Source: Truepera sp. bin119 | Lineage (GTDB): Bacteria; Deinococcota; Deinococci; Deinococcales; Trueperaceae | Direction: 5' to 3' | NCBI GenBank assembly: GCA_002239005.1 | Contig: MPNL01000010.1 | Location: 1 to 64,000, forward strand | DNA: 64,000 bases | Shown: one piece after another, positions 1-7,767 of the stretch | Layout: every line of letters starts with the position of its first letter | How positions within the stretch are numbered: position 1 is the stretch's first letter | Made by a program: the position numbers and the translations under genes | The notes under the pieces: model-generated | The model's database searches: none | What the model was told of the DNA's origin: nothing | What the model saw: only the letters and a program-made list of their open reading frames with translations

Positions 1-301
1 GTGCTGGCGGGAGCCGTGAAGCACATTCATGGCCTCACAGAGGAAAGAAAACACATTCTGGGTCTCTTCAGTCGGGAGTGCCGAAGCTATTACCTCTTAC
101 TTTGAAGGGGGGGTGCGGAATGTGGGTCTTGTATCTCCTGGTTTGACCCCATCTTACCGAGTATCTGGCTCAACCTCCTGATGATCAAGAAGGTGCTTAC
201 GCAGGTCGTCGGCTCCCAGGCCGAAAGTCTTTGCCATGCGGACTGACATATTTCTGCAACATTTCATCGCTATCGTGGCACTTCACGAAAGGAGTGAAGC
301 G
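1..301. other. Window edge, no complete gene
   Basis: The + strand is open from base 1 to a TGA at 103-105 (34 codons, ending in RECRSYYLLL), which could be the 3' end of a gene that begins outside the window, but I do not recognise it. The remainder up to the lipoprotein start at 302 shows no convincing gene. A Shine-Dalgarno-like AAAGGAG lies at about 286-292 and belongs to the gene at 302. Confidence 0.3.
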
Positions 302-1261
302 ATGATTCGCAAGAGACTGATCCGTCCTTCAACGAAAAAGTCCCTGGTTGGGTCGATCCTGGGAGTCGTACTCTCGGCACTGATAATCAGCGGCTGTACA
401 GTCGGCTCTGGACTCGGCTACGCCCGGGGAGGTGAAAGCTCTGGGGGTGAACACGGTGCTGGTGGTGAAGGTAGTAATGAAGGTGATGGCAGCGAGACCG
501 GTGAAGCCGCTATGTCGAGCCCCATCATTCCTCTCGGACAGTCGTGGAGCGGTGTTCTCGGTGGGCTAGCCGTCTCTATGCAGTACGATCCAGCGACCCA
601 GTCCGTCTACGGGACGGTACGAAACACGCTCTCACAGAGGCTCTGCTACGTACAGGCCGAACCTCACCTGAAATCAGGAACGAAGACAGTAGGAGAGCTT
701 GGCCCCGAGAAGCTAGGAGACCTGAACCCTGGACAGCAGGTAACGTCAAGGTTGTCAGCCGCCAGTGAACCGAGTCTTGCAGGGGTCTCCTACGATGGAT
801 ACGTGGTCCACATGGAAGTGTTCGACTGCGGCGGTCCTAGCCCTATGGCTCACACGGAGAGCGGCGAAGAAGGTGGCGGTGCCTCCTTAGCACCGGATGA
901 TACCTTCGACACCACCCGCAGCGGTGCCCGGTTGATCTTGAGCTACCACGCTCCCAGCAACTCCTTCAGGGGCACTGTGGAGAACACGACCAACGGTGTC
1001 CTGAGGCGGGTCAGGATTGAAGTGCACCTTTCGAACGGAGCGGAGCTTGGTCCGACGACTCCGACGGACATGGCTCCAGGCAAGGTCATAGTGATCAACC
1101 TACCTGCGACGCAAGCATCGTTCACTGGCTGGACAGCACATGCCGAGGTCGGTAGTGGCGGCGAGGGTGGTGGCGAGGGAGGCGAGTCAGGTGAACACGG
1201 TGCTGGCGGCGAGGGTGGTGGCGAGCACGGTAGTGGTGGCGAGCATCGGGATGGCGACTAG
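302..1261 (+). CDS. Gly/Glu/His-rich lipoprotein with two beta-type repeats
   Basis: Predicted secreted lipoprotein of 319 residues, function unknown. The start at 302 is chosen because an AGGAG motif precedes it; an upstream ATG at 236 lacks one. Residues 1-31 form a positively charged n-region and hydrophobic stretch, followed by the lipobox LIISGC with Cys32. Two related blocks of about 80 residues follow (roughly 75-150 and 205-285), each with a Y-x-G-T-V-x-N-T pattern (VYGTVRNT and FRGTVENT), as in small beta-sandwich domains of the FxLYD type. The linker after the lipobox and the C-terminal tail are low-complexity GGE/GGEHG repeats rich in Gly, Glu and His, which could bind metal. It lies upstream of a two-component system and may be its target or sensory partner; both statements are inference. 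Confidence 0.8.
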   Translation: MIRKRLIRPSTKKSLVGSILGVVLSALIISGCTVGSGLGYARGGESSGGEHGAGGEGSNEGDGSETGEAAMSSPIIPLGQSWSGVLGGLAVSMQYDPATQSVYGTVRNTLSQRLCYVQAEPHLKSGTKTVGELGPEKLGDLNPGQQVTSRLSAASEPSLAGVSYDGYVVHMEVFDCGGPSPMAHTESGEEGGGASLAPDDTFDTTRSGARLILSYHAPSNSFRGTVENTTNGVLRRVRIEVHLSNGAELGPTTPTDMAPGKVIVINLPATQASFTGWTAHAEVGSGGEGGGEGGESGEHGAGGEGGGEHGSGGEHRDGD

Positions 1262-1337
1262 GGCCAATCGGAGTCGACTGAGGGAAGATGTCGAGACTTC
1301 AAGTGAGACAACCTGACCATAGGCATATCCGGTAGAT

Positions 1338-1368
1338 AGACGCGGTGTCTCCATGAGGCATCGCGTCT
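1338..1368 (+). repeat. Hairpin ahead of response regulator
   Basis: AGACGCGGTG (1338-1347) pairs with CATCGCGTCT (1359-1368), 9 of 10 positions, with an 11-nt loop. No T-run follows, so it is not a clear terminator. It lies between the lipoprotein stop and the response regulator start and could be a processing or operator site. Confidence 0.5.
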
Positions 1369-1389
1369 AATATGGCTCGAGGACTAGTG

Positions 1390-2067
1390 ATGAGCAGCAC
1401 CGTATTGATAATCGAAGACGATACGAGGATCGCGAATTGGGTCAAGGTGTATTTCGAGCGCGCCGGATTCTCTGCTGAGGTTACTCATGATGGTGAATCC
1501 GGTCTGGCTCTAGCCCGCAGTCTGACTCCAGACCTGATCATCCTCGATCTAATGCTTCCCCATCTCGATGGCGTGGAGCTGTGTAGAATCCTGCGTCGAG
1601 AGTCAGACGTTCCAATAATCATGCTGACGGCTAGAGAAGCCCACACCGAGCGAATCATTGGACTAGATAGCGGAGCTGACGATTACATCGTCAAGCCCTT
1701 CGACCCAGAGGAAGTCATTGCGCGCGCCGCCGCTGTGCTTCGTCGCGTCAAAGATAGAGTCCAGCAGGTTCTGACACGCGGCAATATCACACTGAATGAG
1801 ACCACCCGGAGCGTAACGGTCAGTGGAGAAACTGTAGTGTTGAGCCAGGCGCAAATTGCTCTGCTATCGACGTTCATGCGTCATCCCAACCAGGTGCTCA
1901 CCCGTGATCAGCTAATCTCGCTGACCTTCGACAACGACTTCGATGGGTTCGACCGTGCCATCGACAGCCAGATCGCTCGCCTGCGAAAGCAGATCAGCCG
2001 AGATGATAGCCGACCTATCCAGACTGTCTACGGTGCCGGCTACAAGTTCGTGGTACAGGACGAATGA
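1390..2067 (+). CDS. OmpR/PhoB-family response regulator
   Basis: DNA-binding response regulator of about 225 residues. The N-terminal receiver domain has the acidic pair EDD near residues 9-11, the phosphoacceptor Asp53 in ILDLMLP, the Thr of MLTAREA and the Lys of IVKPF. The C-terminal winged helix carries the usual RDQLI...GFDRAIDSQIARLRK...VYGAGYKF pattern. The start at 1390 is preferred over an in-frame ATG at 1372 because GAGGA lies about 8 nt upstream. The stop overlaps the kinase start (ATGA), so the two are translationally coupled and form a cognate pair. The signal is unknown; the upstream lipoprotein gene is a plausible target. Confidence 0.93.
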   Translation: MSSTVLIIEDDTRIANWVKVYFERAGFSAEVTHDGESGLALARSLTPDLIILDLMLPHLDGVELCRILRRESDVPIIMLTAREAHTERIIGLDSGADDYIVKPFDPEEVIARAAAVLRRVKDRVQQVLTRGNITLNETTRSVTVSGETVVLSQAQIALLSTFMRHPNQVLTRDQLISLTFDNDFDGFDRAIDSQIARLRKQISRDDSRPIQTVYGAGYKFVVQDE

Positions 2068-3500
2068 TGTCTCTACGCTGGCAAATCATGGGTTCGATCG
2101 TCTTTGTCATCGTTCTTACCGTCTTGATCAACATTGGTGTGGGCTATTACACGACACAGGCCCGCCTGGGTGTGTTCGTAGACCAGATAGGTGATGATGA
2201 GGCGAGCCAGTTAGCCCGGAACCTGAGTCGGGAGTATACCGCTGCCGGTGGCTGGGGAACGGTGGACAGGCCGCTGTCCGAGGCCGGATACATCTACGAT
2301 GGAGTTCCGCAGCGGGAGCGGTCAGAAAAAAGTGAGGGGGAACACTTCGAGTCCTTCCACCAAGACCCGGTACGAGTCGTCATTGCAGACGCCGACGGAC
2401 GTGTGGTGAAGGATAATTTGGCCGAGCTGTTACCTGGAACCACCCCACCCGATCTGGACGGGCATCGCGAGACGGTATTCGATTTAGCTACGAACCAACC
2501 CGTAGGCCACGTCTATGTAGATGTAAACCATGAGTTCCTATCGACCGAGAAGCATGGGTTTCTCAACAGGCTCCTGTACATCACCCTAATTGGGGGAATG
2601 CTGACGGCTGGCGTTGCCATACTGCTGGCTGCTTGGTTGTCCAAACGGATCACGGCGCCTGTGACGGCTCTGACGGAGGCAACCCAGGCAATTGCCCAGG
2701 GGGATACGACCCAGCTACCAGTCACATCCTCGGATGAATTGGGTCGGATGAGTGCGGCTTTCAACCGGATGACCTCCTCTTTGGAATCCCAGCGCGACCT
2801 CCGCAAGCGGCTAATAGACGATGTCTCCCATGAGCTGAATACACCGCTGAGCGTCATACAGCTGGAGGCGAAAGGGCTACGCGACGGACTTCAGACGCCT
2901 GAGAGCGCGTCTGACCACATCATCCAGGAAGTGGACAGGCTGCGCGGTCTCGTAACTGATCTGAACTGGCTTGCGGAGACAGACTATGGTGAGTTGAGGC
3001 TCACGCTCCAAGCAAGTTCAGTTTACGAGTTTCTCACCGCAGAGATGGACCGCTGGCAGCCGCAATCCCAGGCTCGACAGATCGAATTGTCGCTGCAGGT
3101 ACCCGCCGACCTCCCAGACATGAACCTCGACCGGATGCGCATGAGCCAGGCGCTGGGGAACGTCGTGAGCAACGCCATTCATGGCACCGAGTCCGGCGGG
3201 AATATTGTGCTTAGGGCGGGGCTAGCAAGCGACGAGGCGTTGGCTATCTCGATCACCGATGACGGGATCGGCATTCACCCCGCAGACCTTCCTCATGTCT
3301 TCGACCGCTTCTACCGTACTGACCAGTCTCGTAGTCGTGGGATAGGCGGCACAGGTCTGGGACTGGCCATCGCCCGAGCTATCGTCGAAGCACATGGGGG
3401 GACAATTACCGTAGCGAGTGACGGGCTCAGACAGGGTGTCACCGTGATTATTCACCTTCCCTTGAATAAGAGCCTATCCGGAAACCGCCAAGTCGAATAG
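2064..3500 (+). CDS. Membrane sensor histidine kinase
   Basis: Sensor kinase of 478 residues, partner of the regulator just upstream. TM1 is at about residues 8-28, an extracytoplasmic sensor region at 30-165, TM2 at about 168-192, then a HAMP linker (ITAPVTALTEA...DELGRMSAAFN). The HisKA motif DDVSHELNTPL places the phosphorylated His at 256. The ATPase domain shows the N box (NAIHG), G1 (DDGIGI), F box (FDRFYR) and G2 (GGTGLGLAIA). The architecture resembles BaeS-type envelope-stress kinases, but the ligand cannot be read from sequence. It ends the operon; the next stretch holds no gene. Confidence 0.93.
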   Translation: MMSLRWQIMGSIVFVIVLTVLINIGVGYYTTQARLGVFVDQIGDDEASQLARNLSREYTAAGGWGTVDRPLSEAGYIYDGVPQRERSEKSEGEHFESFHQDPVRVVIADADGRVVKDNLAELLPGTTPPDLDGHRETVFDLATNQPVGHVYVDVNHEFLSTEKHGFLNRLLYITLIGGMLTAGVAILLAAWLSKRITAPVTALTEATQAIAQGDTTQLPVTSSDELGRMSAAFNRMTSSLESQRDLRKRLIDDVSHELNTPLSVIQLEAKGLRDGLQTPESASDHIIQEVDRLRGLVTDLNWLAETDYGELRLTLQASSVYEFLTAEMDRWQPQSQARQIELSLQVPADLPDMNLDRMRMSQALGNVVSNAIHGTESGGNIVLRAGLASDEALAISITDDGIGIHPADLPHVFDRFYRTDQSRSRGIGGTGLGLAIARAIVEAHGGTITVASDGLRQGVTVIIHLPLNKSLSGNRQVE

Positions 3501-3765
3501 AATGTGGCTGCAGGCGGGTTGAACAACCGCCAACCAGTTCCCAGCTCTCTTGCTCCACCTAGTTCGAATGCTGCGGCGCTTCGAGGGATTCATGGCGAGG
3601 TCGTTTCATGGGACAACTTGCTGGAGCCGCGCATCCAAGATATAGTGAAAGCGCAAGGCATAATCCTGTGTCTTCCTGCTGTCGACCATAACCACTGCAC
3701 CCAGTTAGACCGAACAGTCGTGCGGTAATTGTGGTACTGTCTACCGTACAGTTGGGCTGGAAAAA

Positions 3766-3808
3766 GTGGGGCCGAGGGGGTTCGAACCCCTGACTCCCTG
3801 AATGCCAT
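3766..3808 (-). pseudogene. tRNA-Ala 3' half fragment (possible att site)
   Basis: Read on the minus strand, the stretch gives an anticodon-loop ATGGCAT, the 3' anticodon-stem strand, a T-arm with GGTTCGAA and a GC-rich 3' acceptor strand. It is very close to the intact tRNA-Ala(GGC) at 20461-20536 but stops within the anticodon arm. There is no 5' half and no encoded CCA. Truncated tRNA 3' ends of this kind are typical of tRNA-targeted integration sites; calling it an att remnant is inference. Confidence 0.65.
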
Positions 3809-3813
3809 ATGAA

Positions 3814-3883
3814 GCACGCAGGTCACCCTGTTTCACGATACCTCGTATTGTCGTGGGCGACACACCTAATCCTTCGGCATCCC
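3814..3883 (-). pseudogene. Excisionase-like helix-turn-helix remnant
   Basis: The minus strand reads WDAEGLGVSPTTIRGIVKQ followed by GDLRAS. This resembles the N-terminal helix-turn-helix of MerR-like excisionases, which run xLGVSxxTVxRxIxxGxLxA. A stop lies one codon before it, the frame has no start, and it runs straight into the tRNA fragment. It is therefore a short remnant of a larger gene, probably from an integrated element. The assignment rests on about 24 residues. Confidence 0.4.
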
Positions 3884-4092
3884 ATCACGTCTCGCAAGGT
3901 CTCGTGTTGATAGGTGTCAGATAAGTGTCAATACGAGCTACTCGTGAACGGCGGATAGTATTCACACGCAACGGGTCCAGAGCGCGATTCCCATGCTAGG
4001 ATAATCGTAAGCCTAAGGTATCGACTCGAGTGATTCGCCGTCCTAGCGCGGCGGGGCACTATACAACAGGTAGGGAGTCTTAAGCCTAGAAC

Positions 4093-5016
4093 ATGTATAA
4101 ATTCGTGTTGCGGCGGATTCTGATCCTCGCCCCCCTGCTGATCATGATCTCGTTTCTGGTCTTCTCGATGATCCAGTTGGTCCCCGGCGACCCCGTCATC
4201 CTGATGTTGGGCGAGTACAGCGTCGCCAATGCGGAGAGCATCCAGGCGCTACGGGAACAACTCGGCTTCGACAAACCCTTCTACCTCCAGTACTGGAACT
4301 ACTTCACGTCCCTGGTGCAGGGGGATCTGGGCATGTCGATCCGCTCGAAGAAGCCGGTGTTGGAGCAGATCGTGCAGCGTCTGCCGAGCACCTTCGAACT
4401 GACCCTGGCGGGACTGGGCTTCGCGGTGGTGCTCGGGATCTTCCTCGGCGTCGTCTCGGCACTATACCATAACCGGTGGCCCGACCGGATGGCGGTCACC
4501 ATCGCCCTGTTGGGGATGTCGATTCCGAGTTTCTGGTTGGGCCTGATGCTGATCCTGATCTTTTCGGTCTACCTGCGCTGGCTCCCGGTGACGGGCACGA
4601 GCCTGAAAAGCTTAGTGCTGCCCGCTTTGACTCTGGGGTTGTGGGCAGCAGGCCCGATCGCCCGGTTCACGCGCTCGGGCCTACTCGAGGTCATGCGCCA
4701 GGACTATATCCGGACGGCACGCTCCAAGGGACTCCGCGAGCGCACCGTGGTGTGGCATCACATGTTGCGCAATGCGCTGATTCCGGTGGTCACCATTCTC
4801 GGCATCCGCTTCGGCCAGATCCTGGCGGGCACCATCATCATCGAGGCGGTGTTCGCCCGGCCCGGCCTCGGCCTGTATCTGCTTAACGCCATCGTGGCCA
4901 AGGACTTCCCGCTAGTCCAGGGGATCATCCTGTTCGTGGCCGCTGCCTACGTCATCGTCAATTCGCTGGTGGAGGTCACCTACGCAGCGATCGACCCGAG
5001 GATCGAGTATGGGTAG
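4093..5016 (+). CDS. Dpp/Opp-type ABC transporter permease (DppB-like)
   Basis: Inner-membrane permease of 307 residues, the usual length for DppB. It starts with a typical MYKFVLRRIL and a first membrane segment, has about six membrane spans, and shows the coupling loop with the EAA motif (RTARSKGLRERTVVWHHMLRN). It would pair with the permease starting 30 nt downstream to import peptides or related solutes, with the binding protein at 6034. No Shine-Dalgarno is obvious. No ATPase gene is found in the operon. Confidence 0.92.
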   Translation: MYKFVLRRILILAPLLIMISFLVFSMIQLVPGDPVILMLGEYSVANAESIQALREQLGFDKPFYLQYWNYFTSLVQGDLGMSIRSKKPVLEQIVQRLPSTFELTLAGLGFAVVLGIFLGVVSALYHNRWPDRMAVTIALLGMSIPSFWLGLMLILIFSVYLRWLPVTGTSLKSLVLPALTLGLWAAGPIARFTRSGLLEVMRQDYIRTARSKGLRERTVVWHHMLRNALIPVVTILGIRFGQILAGTIIIEAVFARPGLGLYLLNAIVAKDFPLVQGIILFVAAAYVIVNSLVEVTYAAIDPRIEYG

Positions 5017-5046
5017 GGTCTCGAGACCACCGCGACGGGTGAGATC

Positions 5047-5934
5047 GTGAGTCTGACACAGCCCCAGCCATCGCGGGGCGGAGAGCCCGCTAGGCCGGTC
5101 GGCCGCTGGCGGCTGCTCCTGCCCCAACTCCGGCGTCAACGCGTCGGTCTCGGCGCCGCCATCTTCCTGCTAGTGGTTGCGGCCAGCGGGATCCTCGCGC
5201 CCCAACTGGCGCCGTATGACCCGTTGCGAATCGACGCTCGCAACACTCTGGCCCCACCGAGCGGCGAACACTGGTTCGGCACCGACGATGTCGGTCGCGA
5301 CGTGTTCAGCCGCGTGATCTGGGGGGCCCGGATCTCCCTGCGGGTGGGGTTTGTCTCCGCCATCATCTCCACTGTGATCGGGGTGGTGCTCGGCCTCGTC
5401 AGCGGCTACTATGAGGGGGCCGTGGGGTTCGTGATTCTCCGGGCGATGGACCTGCTGCTGGCGTTTCCCGGCATCCTGCTGGCGCTGGCAATCGTCTCGA
5501 TCCTCGGATCGAGCATCGAAAACGTTATGATCGCGGTCGGCATCAGCGCCGTACCGACGTTTACCCGGGTCGTTCACGGGTCGGTGCTGTCGGTGAAGCA
5601 GAATGACTATGTCGAGGGGGCCCGTGCCCTCGGCTGCCGCGCTGTGGGCATGTTCCGCCGCCACATCTTTCCCAATGTGCTGGCCCCGGTGATCGTCCTC
5701 TTCACCCTGCAGATCGGTGCCGCCATCTTCTCGGCGTCCTCGCTGAGCTTCATCGGCCTCGGCGCTCAACCCCCCTCCCCAGAGTGGGGGGCGATGGTGA
5801 GCCGCGGCCGCTACGTCTTGAGCAACGCCTTCTGGATGTCGGCCTTCCCCGGCTTGGCCATCGCGCTGGTGGTTATCGCCATCAATGTCCTCGGCGATAG
5901 CCTGCGGGATCTTCTGGATCCCAGGATCCGCTAG
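5047..5934 (+). CDS. Dpp/Opp-type ABC transporter permease (DppC-like)
   Basis: Second permease subunit, 295 residues, GTG start. The N-terminal cytoplasmic arm is followed by a membrane segment, the DppC signature APYDPLRID and HWFGTDDVGRDVFSRVIWGA, then five more spans and the EAA loop EGARALGCRAVGMFRRHIF. It forms a heterodimer with the DppB-like subunit upstream. The C-terminus (DSLRDLLDPRIR) is typical of the family. Confidence 0.93.
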   Translation: MSLTQPQPSRGGEPARPVGRWRLLLPQLRRQRVGLGAAIFLLVVAASGILAPQLAPYDPLRIDARNTLAPPSGEHWFGTDDVGRDVFSRVIWGARISLRVGFVSAIISTVIGVVLGLVSGYYEGAVGFVILRAMDLLLAFPGILLALAIVSILGSSIENVMIAVGISAVPTFTRVVHGSVLSVKQNDYVEGARALGCRAVGMFRRHIFPNVLAPVIVLFTLQIGAAIFSASSLSFIGLGAQPPSPEWGAMVSRGRYVLSNAFWMSAFPGLAIALVVIAINVLGDSLRDLLDPRIR

Positions 5935-6033
5935 AGACGGTAACAGAGACAGCGGGAAAGCGAGGTGAGAGTTAAAACCGAAACATCACCTGTCCGAACC
6001 CGGACAAAAGCTAACGGTTTAGGAGGAGTACAA

Positions 6034-7599
6034 ATGAGGAAAGCGTTAGGCTTGATGCTGGCAATGCTGGTGCTGATGGGCTTCGCCCCGGCACAGGGTG
6101 AACTCACGGTCGCGATCCGGAATATCGACTACGACACCTTCGATCCGAACGTAAGCTCCTTCACCCAGGCAGCGTACGTCTTCCGGAACATCTTCGATCG
6201 CCTCATCTACATCGACGAGAACAGCGACTTAGTCCCCTGGCTGGCCACCTCCTGGGAGGCCAACGAGGACGCAACGGTGTGGACGCTTACGCTGCGCGAG
6301 GGCGTCACCTTCCACGACGGTACGCCCTTCAACGCCGAGGCGGTGGTATACAACTTCGAGCGGATGGTGGACCCGGCGACCCAGTCCCGCCAGGCTGGCC
6401 CGCTGTTGGGACCGTACGACCGGACCGAGATCATTGATGGGAACACGGTGGAGGTGCACTTCACCGAGCCCTACGCGCTGTTCAGCTTCGCCCTCAGCTC
6501 TCCGTTTATGGGGCTGGTCTCACCGGCCGCCGTGGAGGAGGCCGGGGACCGCTTCAATCAGGTCCTGATCGGTTCGGGCCCCTTCAAGTTCGTGAGCGAA
6601 AACCCCCACGTCGAGGTCGTGCTGGAGCAGAACCCCGACTACAACTGGGGACCGGAAGGGCTCCATGAGGGACCGGCCTACCTGGACCGGCTGGTGTTCA
6701 AGTTCATCCTCGAGGATGAGACCCGCCTGGCGACGCTGCTCTCGGGGGAGACCGACATCATCGATGAGATTCCCCCCGCTCAGGTCGACCGCATCCTGCA
6801 AGACCCCACCTTCGAAGTGTTCGGCGCACCCAAGGTTGGCATCGCCCGCAGCGTCTTCTTCAACACCCAAAAACCCCCCGTCGACGACATTCGAGTGCGC
6901 AGGGCCATCCTCCACGCCATCGACCGTGAAGCGATCAATATCGCCATCTTCAAAGGCGTATACCCGCTGGCCTCGGTGGTGCTGACGCCGGGCACCCGCT
7001 TCTACGACGCGACCCTCGAGGAGCTCTACCCGTACGATCCGGAAGGCGCTATCGCCCTGCTCGAGGAGGCTGGCTGGACCGAGATGAATCGGGACGGCTT
7101 CCGCGTCAAGGATGGGGAGGTGCTGCGCATCGACCACACCACCTTCCCGGGCTTCGTGGCCGAAGCGCCGGCCGAGATCATCCAGGCGCAACTCCGCGAT
7201 GTCGGCATCGACATGAGCATCACCGTGGTTCAGGGGGCCGCCTACCTCGACGGCATCATCTCCCCCGACAGCATCTACCACTCCTCCTTGATCGGAACCT
7301 ACAGCCCCGATCCCGGCCTCATCCTCAACCGGACCTTCAACTCCGCTGGGATGGGCACCACCAACTGGGCGCATTACGCCAACCCGGAACTCGACGCCCT
7401 GCTGCAGGAGGGGTTGCAGACCACCGATGAAGCTGCCCGGACCGAGATCTACGCCGCGGCGCAGAAGATCATCATGGAGAATGCCGTGGTCGCGCCCATC
7501 TACGCCAACGTCTCCATCTTCGGCGCCCAGGGCGGCGTGAGCGGCTTCAAGTTCGACCCGTACGCGCAGCCGGAGTTCTTCGACATTCGGGTCGAGTAG
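6034..7599 (+). CDS. Extracellular solute-binding protein, family 5
   Basis: Periplasmic or surface binding protein of 521 residues for a Dpp/Opp transporter. The start at 6034 follows AGGAGGAG at 6021-6028. Residues 1-21 form a signal peptide (RKALGLMLAMLVLMGFAPAQG). The family-5 signature is clear: LATSWE, TLREGVTFHDGTPFNAEAVVYNFERM, GSGPFKF and DIRVRRAILHAIDREAI. The ligand cannot be told from sequence; the neighbouring C-N hydrolases suggest a small amide, cyclic amide or peptide. Two hairpins follow the gene and may stabilise this highly expressed message. Confidence 0.93.
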   Translation: MRKALGLMLAMLVLMGFAPAQGELTVAIRNIDYDTFDPNVSSFTQAAYVFRNIFDRLIYIDENSDLVPWLATSWEANEDATVWTLTLREGVTFHDGTPFNAEAVVYNFERMVDPATQSRQAGPLLGPYDRTEIIDGNTVEVHFTEPYALFSFALSSPFMGLVSPAAVEEAGDRFNQVLIGSGPFKFVSENPHVEVVLEQNPDYNWGPEGLHEGPAYLDRLVFKFILEDETRLATLLSGETDIIDEIPPAQVDRILQDPTFEVFGAPKVGIARSVFFNTQKPPVDDIRVRRAILHAIDREAINIAIFKGVYPLASVVLTPGTRFYDATLEELYPYDPEGAIALLEEAGWTEMNRDGFRVKDGEVLRIDHTTFPGFVAEAPAEIIQAQLRDVGIDMSITVVQGAAYLDGIISPDSIYHSSLIGTYSPDPGLILNRTFNSAGMGTTNWAHYANPELDALLQEGLQTTDEAARTEIYAAAQKIIMENAVVAPIYANVSIFGAQGGVSGFKFDPYAQPEFFDIRVE

Positions 7600-7608
7600 G
7601 TCTTCACT

Positions 7609-7621
7609 GTGGGTCCCCCAC
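7609..7621 (+). repeat. Small hairpin after binding-protein gene
   Basis: GTGGG (7609-7613) and CCCAC (7617-7621) pair around a TCC loop, 10 nt after the binding-protein stop codon. No T-run follows. Confidence 0.45.
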
Positions 7622-7653
7622 GGCGGTGGGCCCAGCGTGAACCGTCGAGCATG

Positions 7654-7686
7654 TGCTAGGGGGGTGCCTGGCACGCCCCCTAGCGC
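7654..7686 (+). repeat. Strong GC hairpin after binding-protein gene
   Basis: CTAGGGGG pairs with CCCCCTAG, extended inward by TGC/GCA with one bulge, around a CTG loop. No T-run follows on either strand, so rather than a classical terminator it may be an mRNA 3'-end stabiliser that separates expression of the binding protein from downstream enzymes. That role is inference. Confidence 0.55.
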
Positions 7687-7767
7687 ACACTAGGACCGGG
7701 CGAGCCGACCCAGCCACCAGTCCCTGGGGCCGGGTTCGCCCGCGGCCCTCCTGCAGGAGGTTACGGA

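Larger units (their letters stand above)
3501..4092. other. Gene-poor stretch with mobile-element traces
   Basis: No intact gene is supported. It contains the tRNA-Ala 3' fragment and the excisionase-like remnant described separately. A TATACA at 4060-4065 is a weak -10 candidate for the downstream transporter operon, without a convincing -35. Short open frames here lack codon bias and homology that I can recognise. Confidence 0.5.

Noticed and set aside
3590-3826. Minus-strand protein reading RTPSAPLF
   Set aside because: That reading is the usual artefact of translating the T-arm of a tRNA sequence.
5170-5769. Long minus-strand frame across the DppC-like gene
   Set aside because: It lies fully opposite a clear permease gene; its His/Asp-rich composition is the antisense of GC-rich codons.
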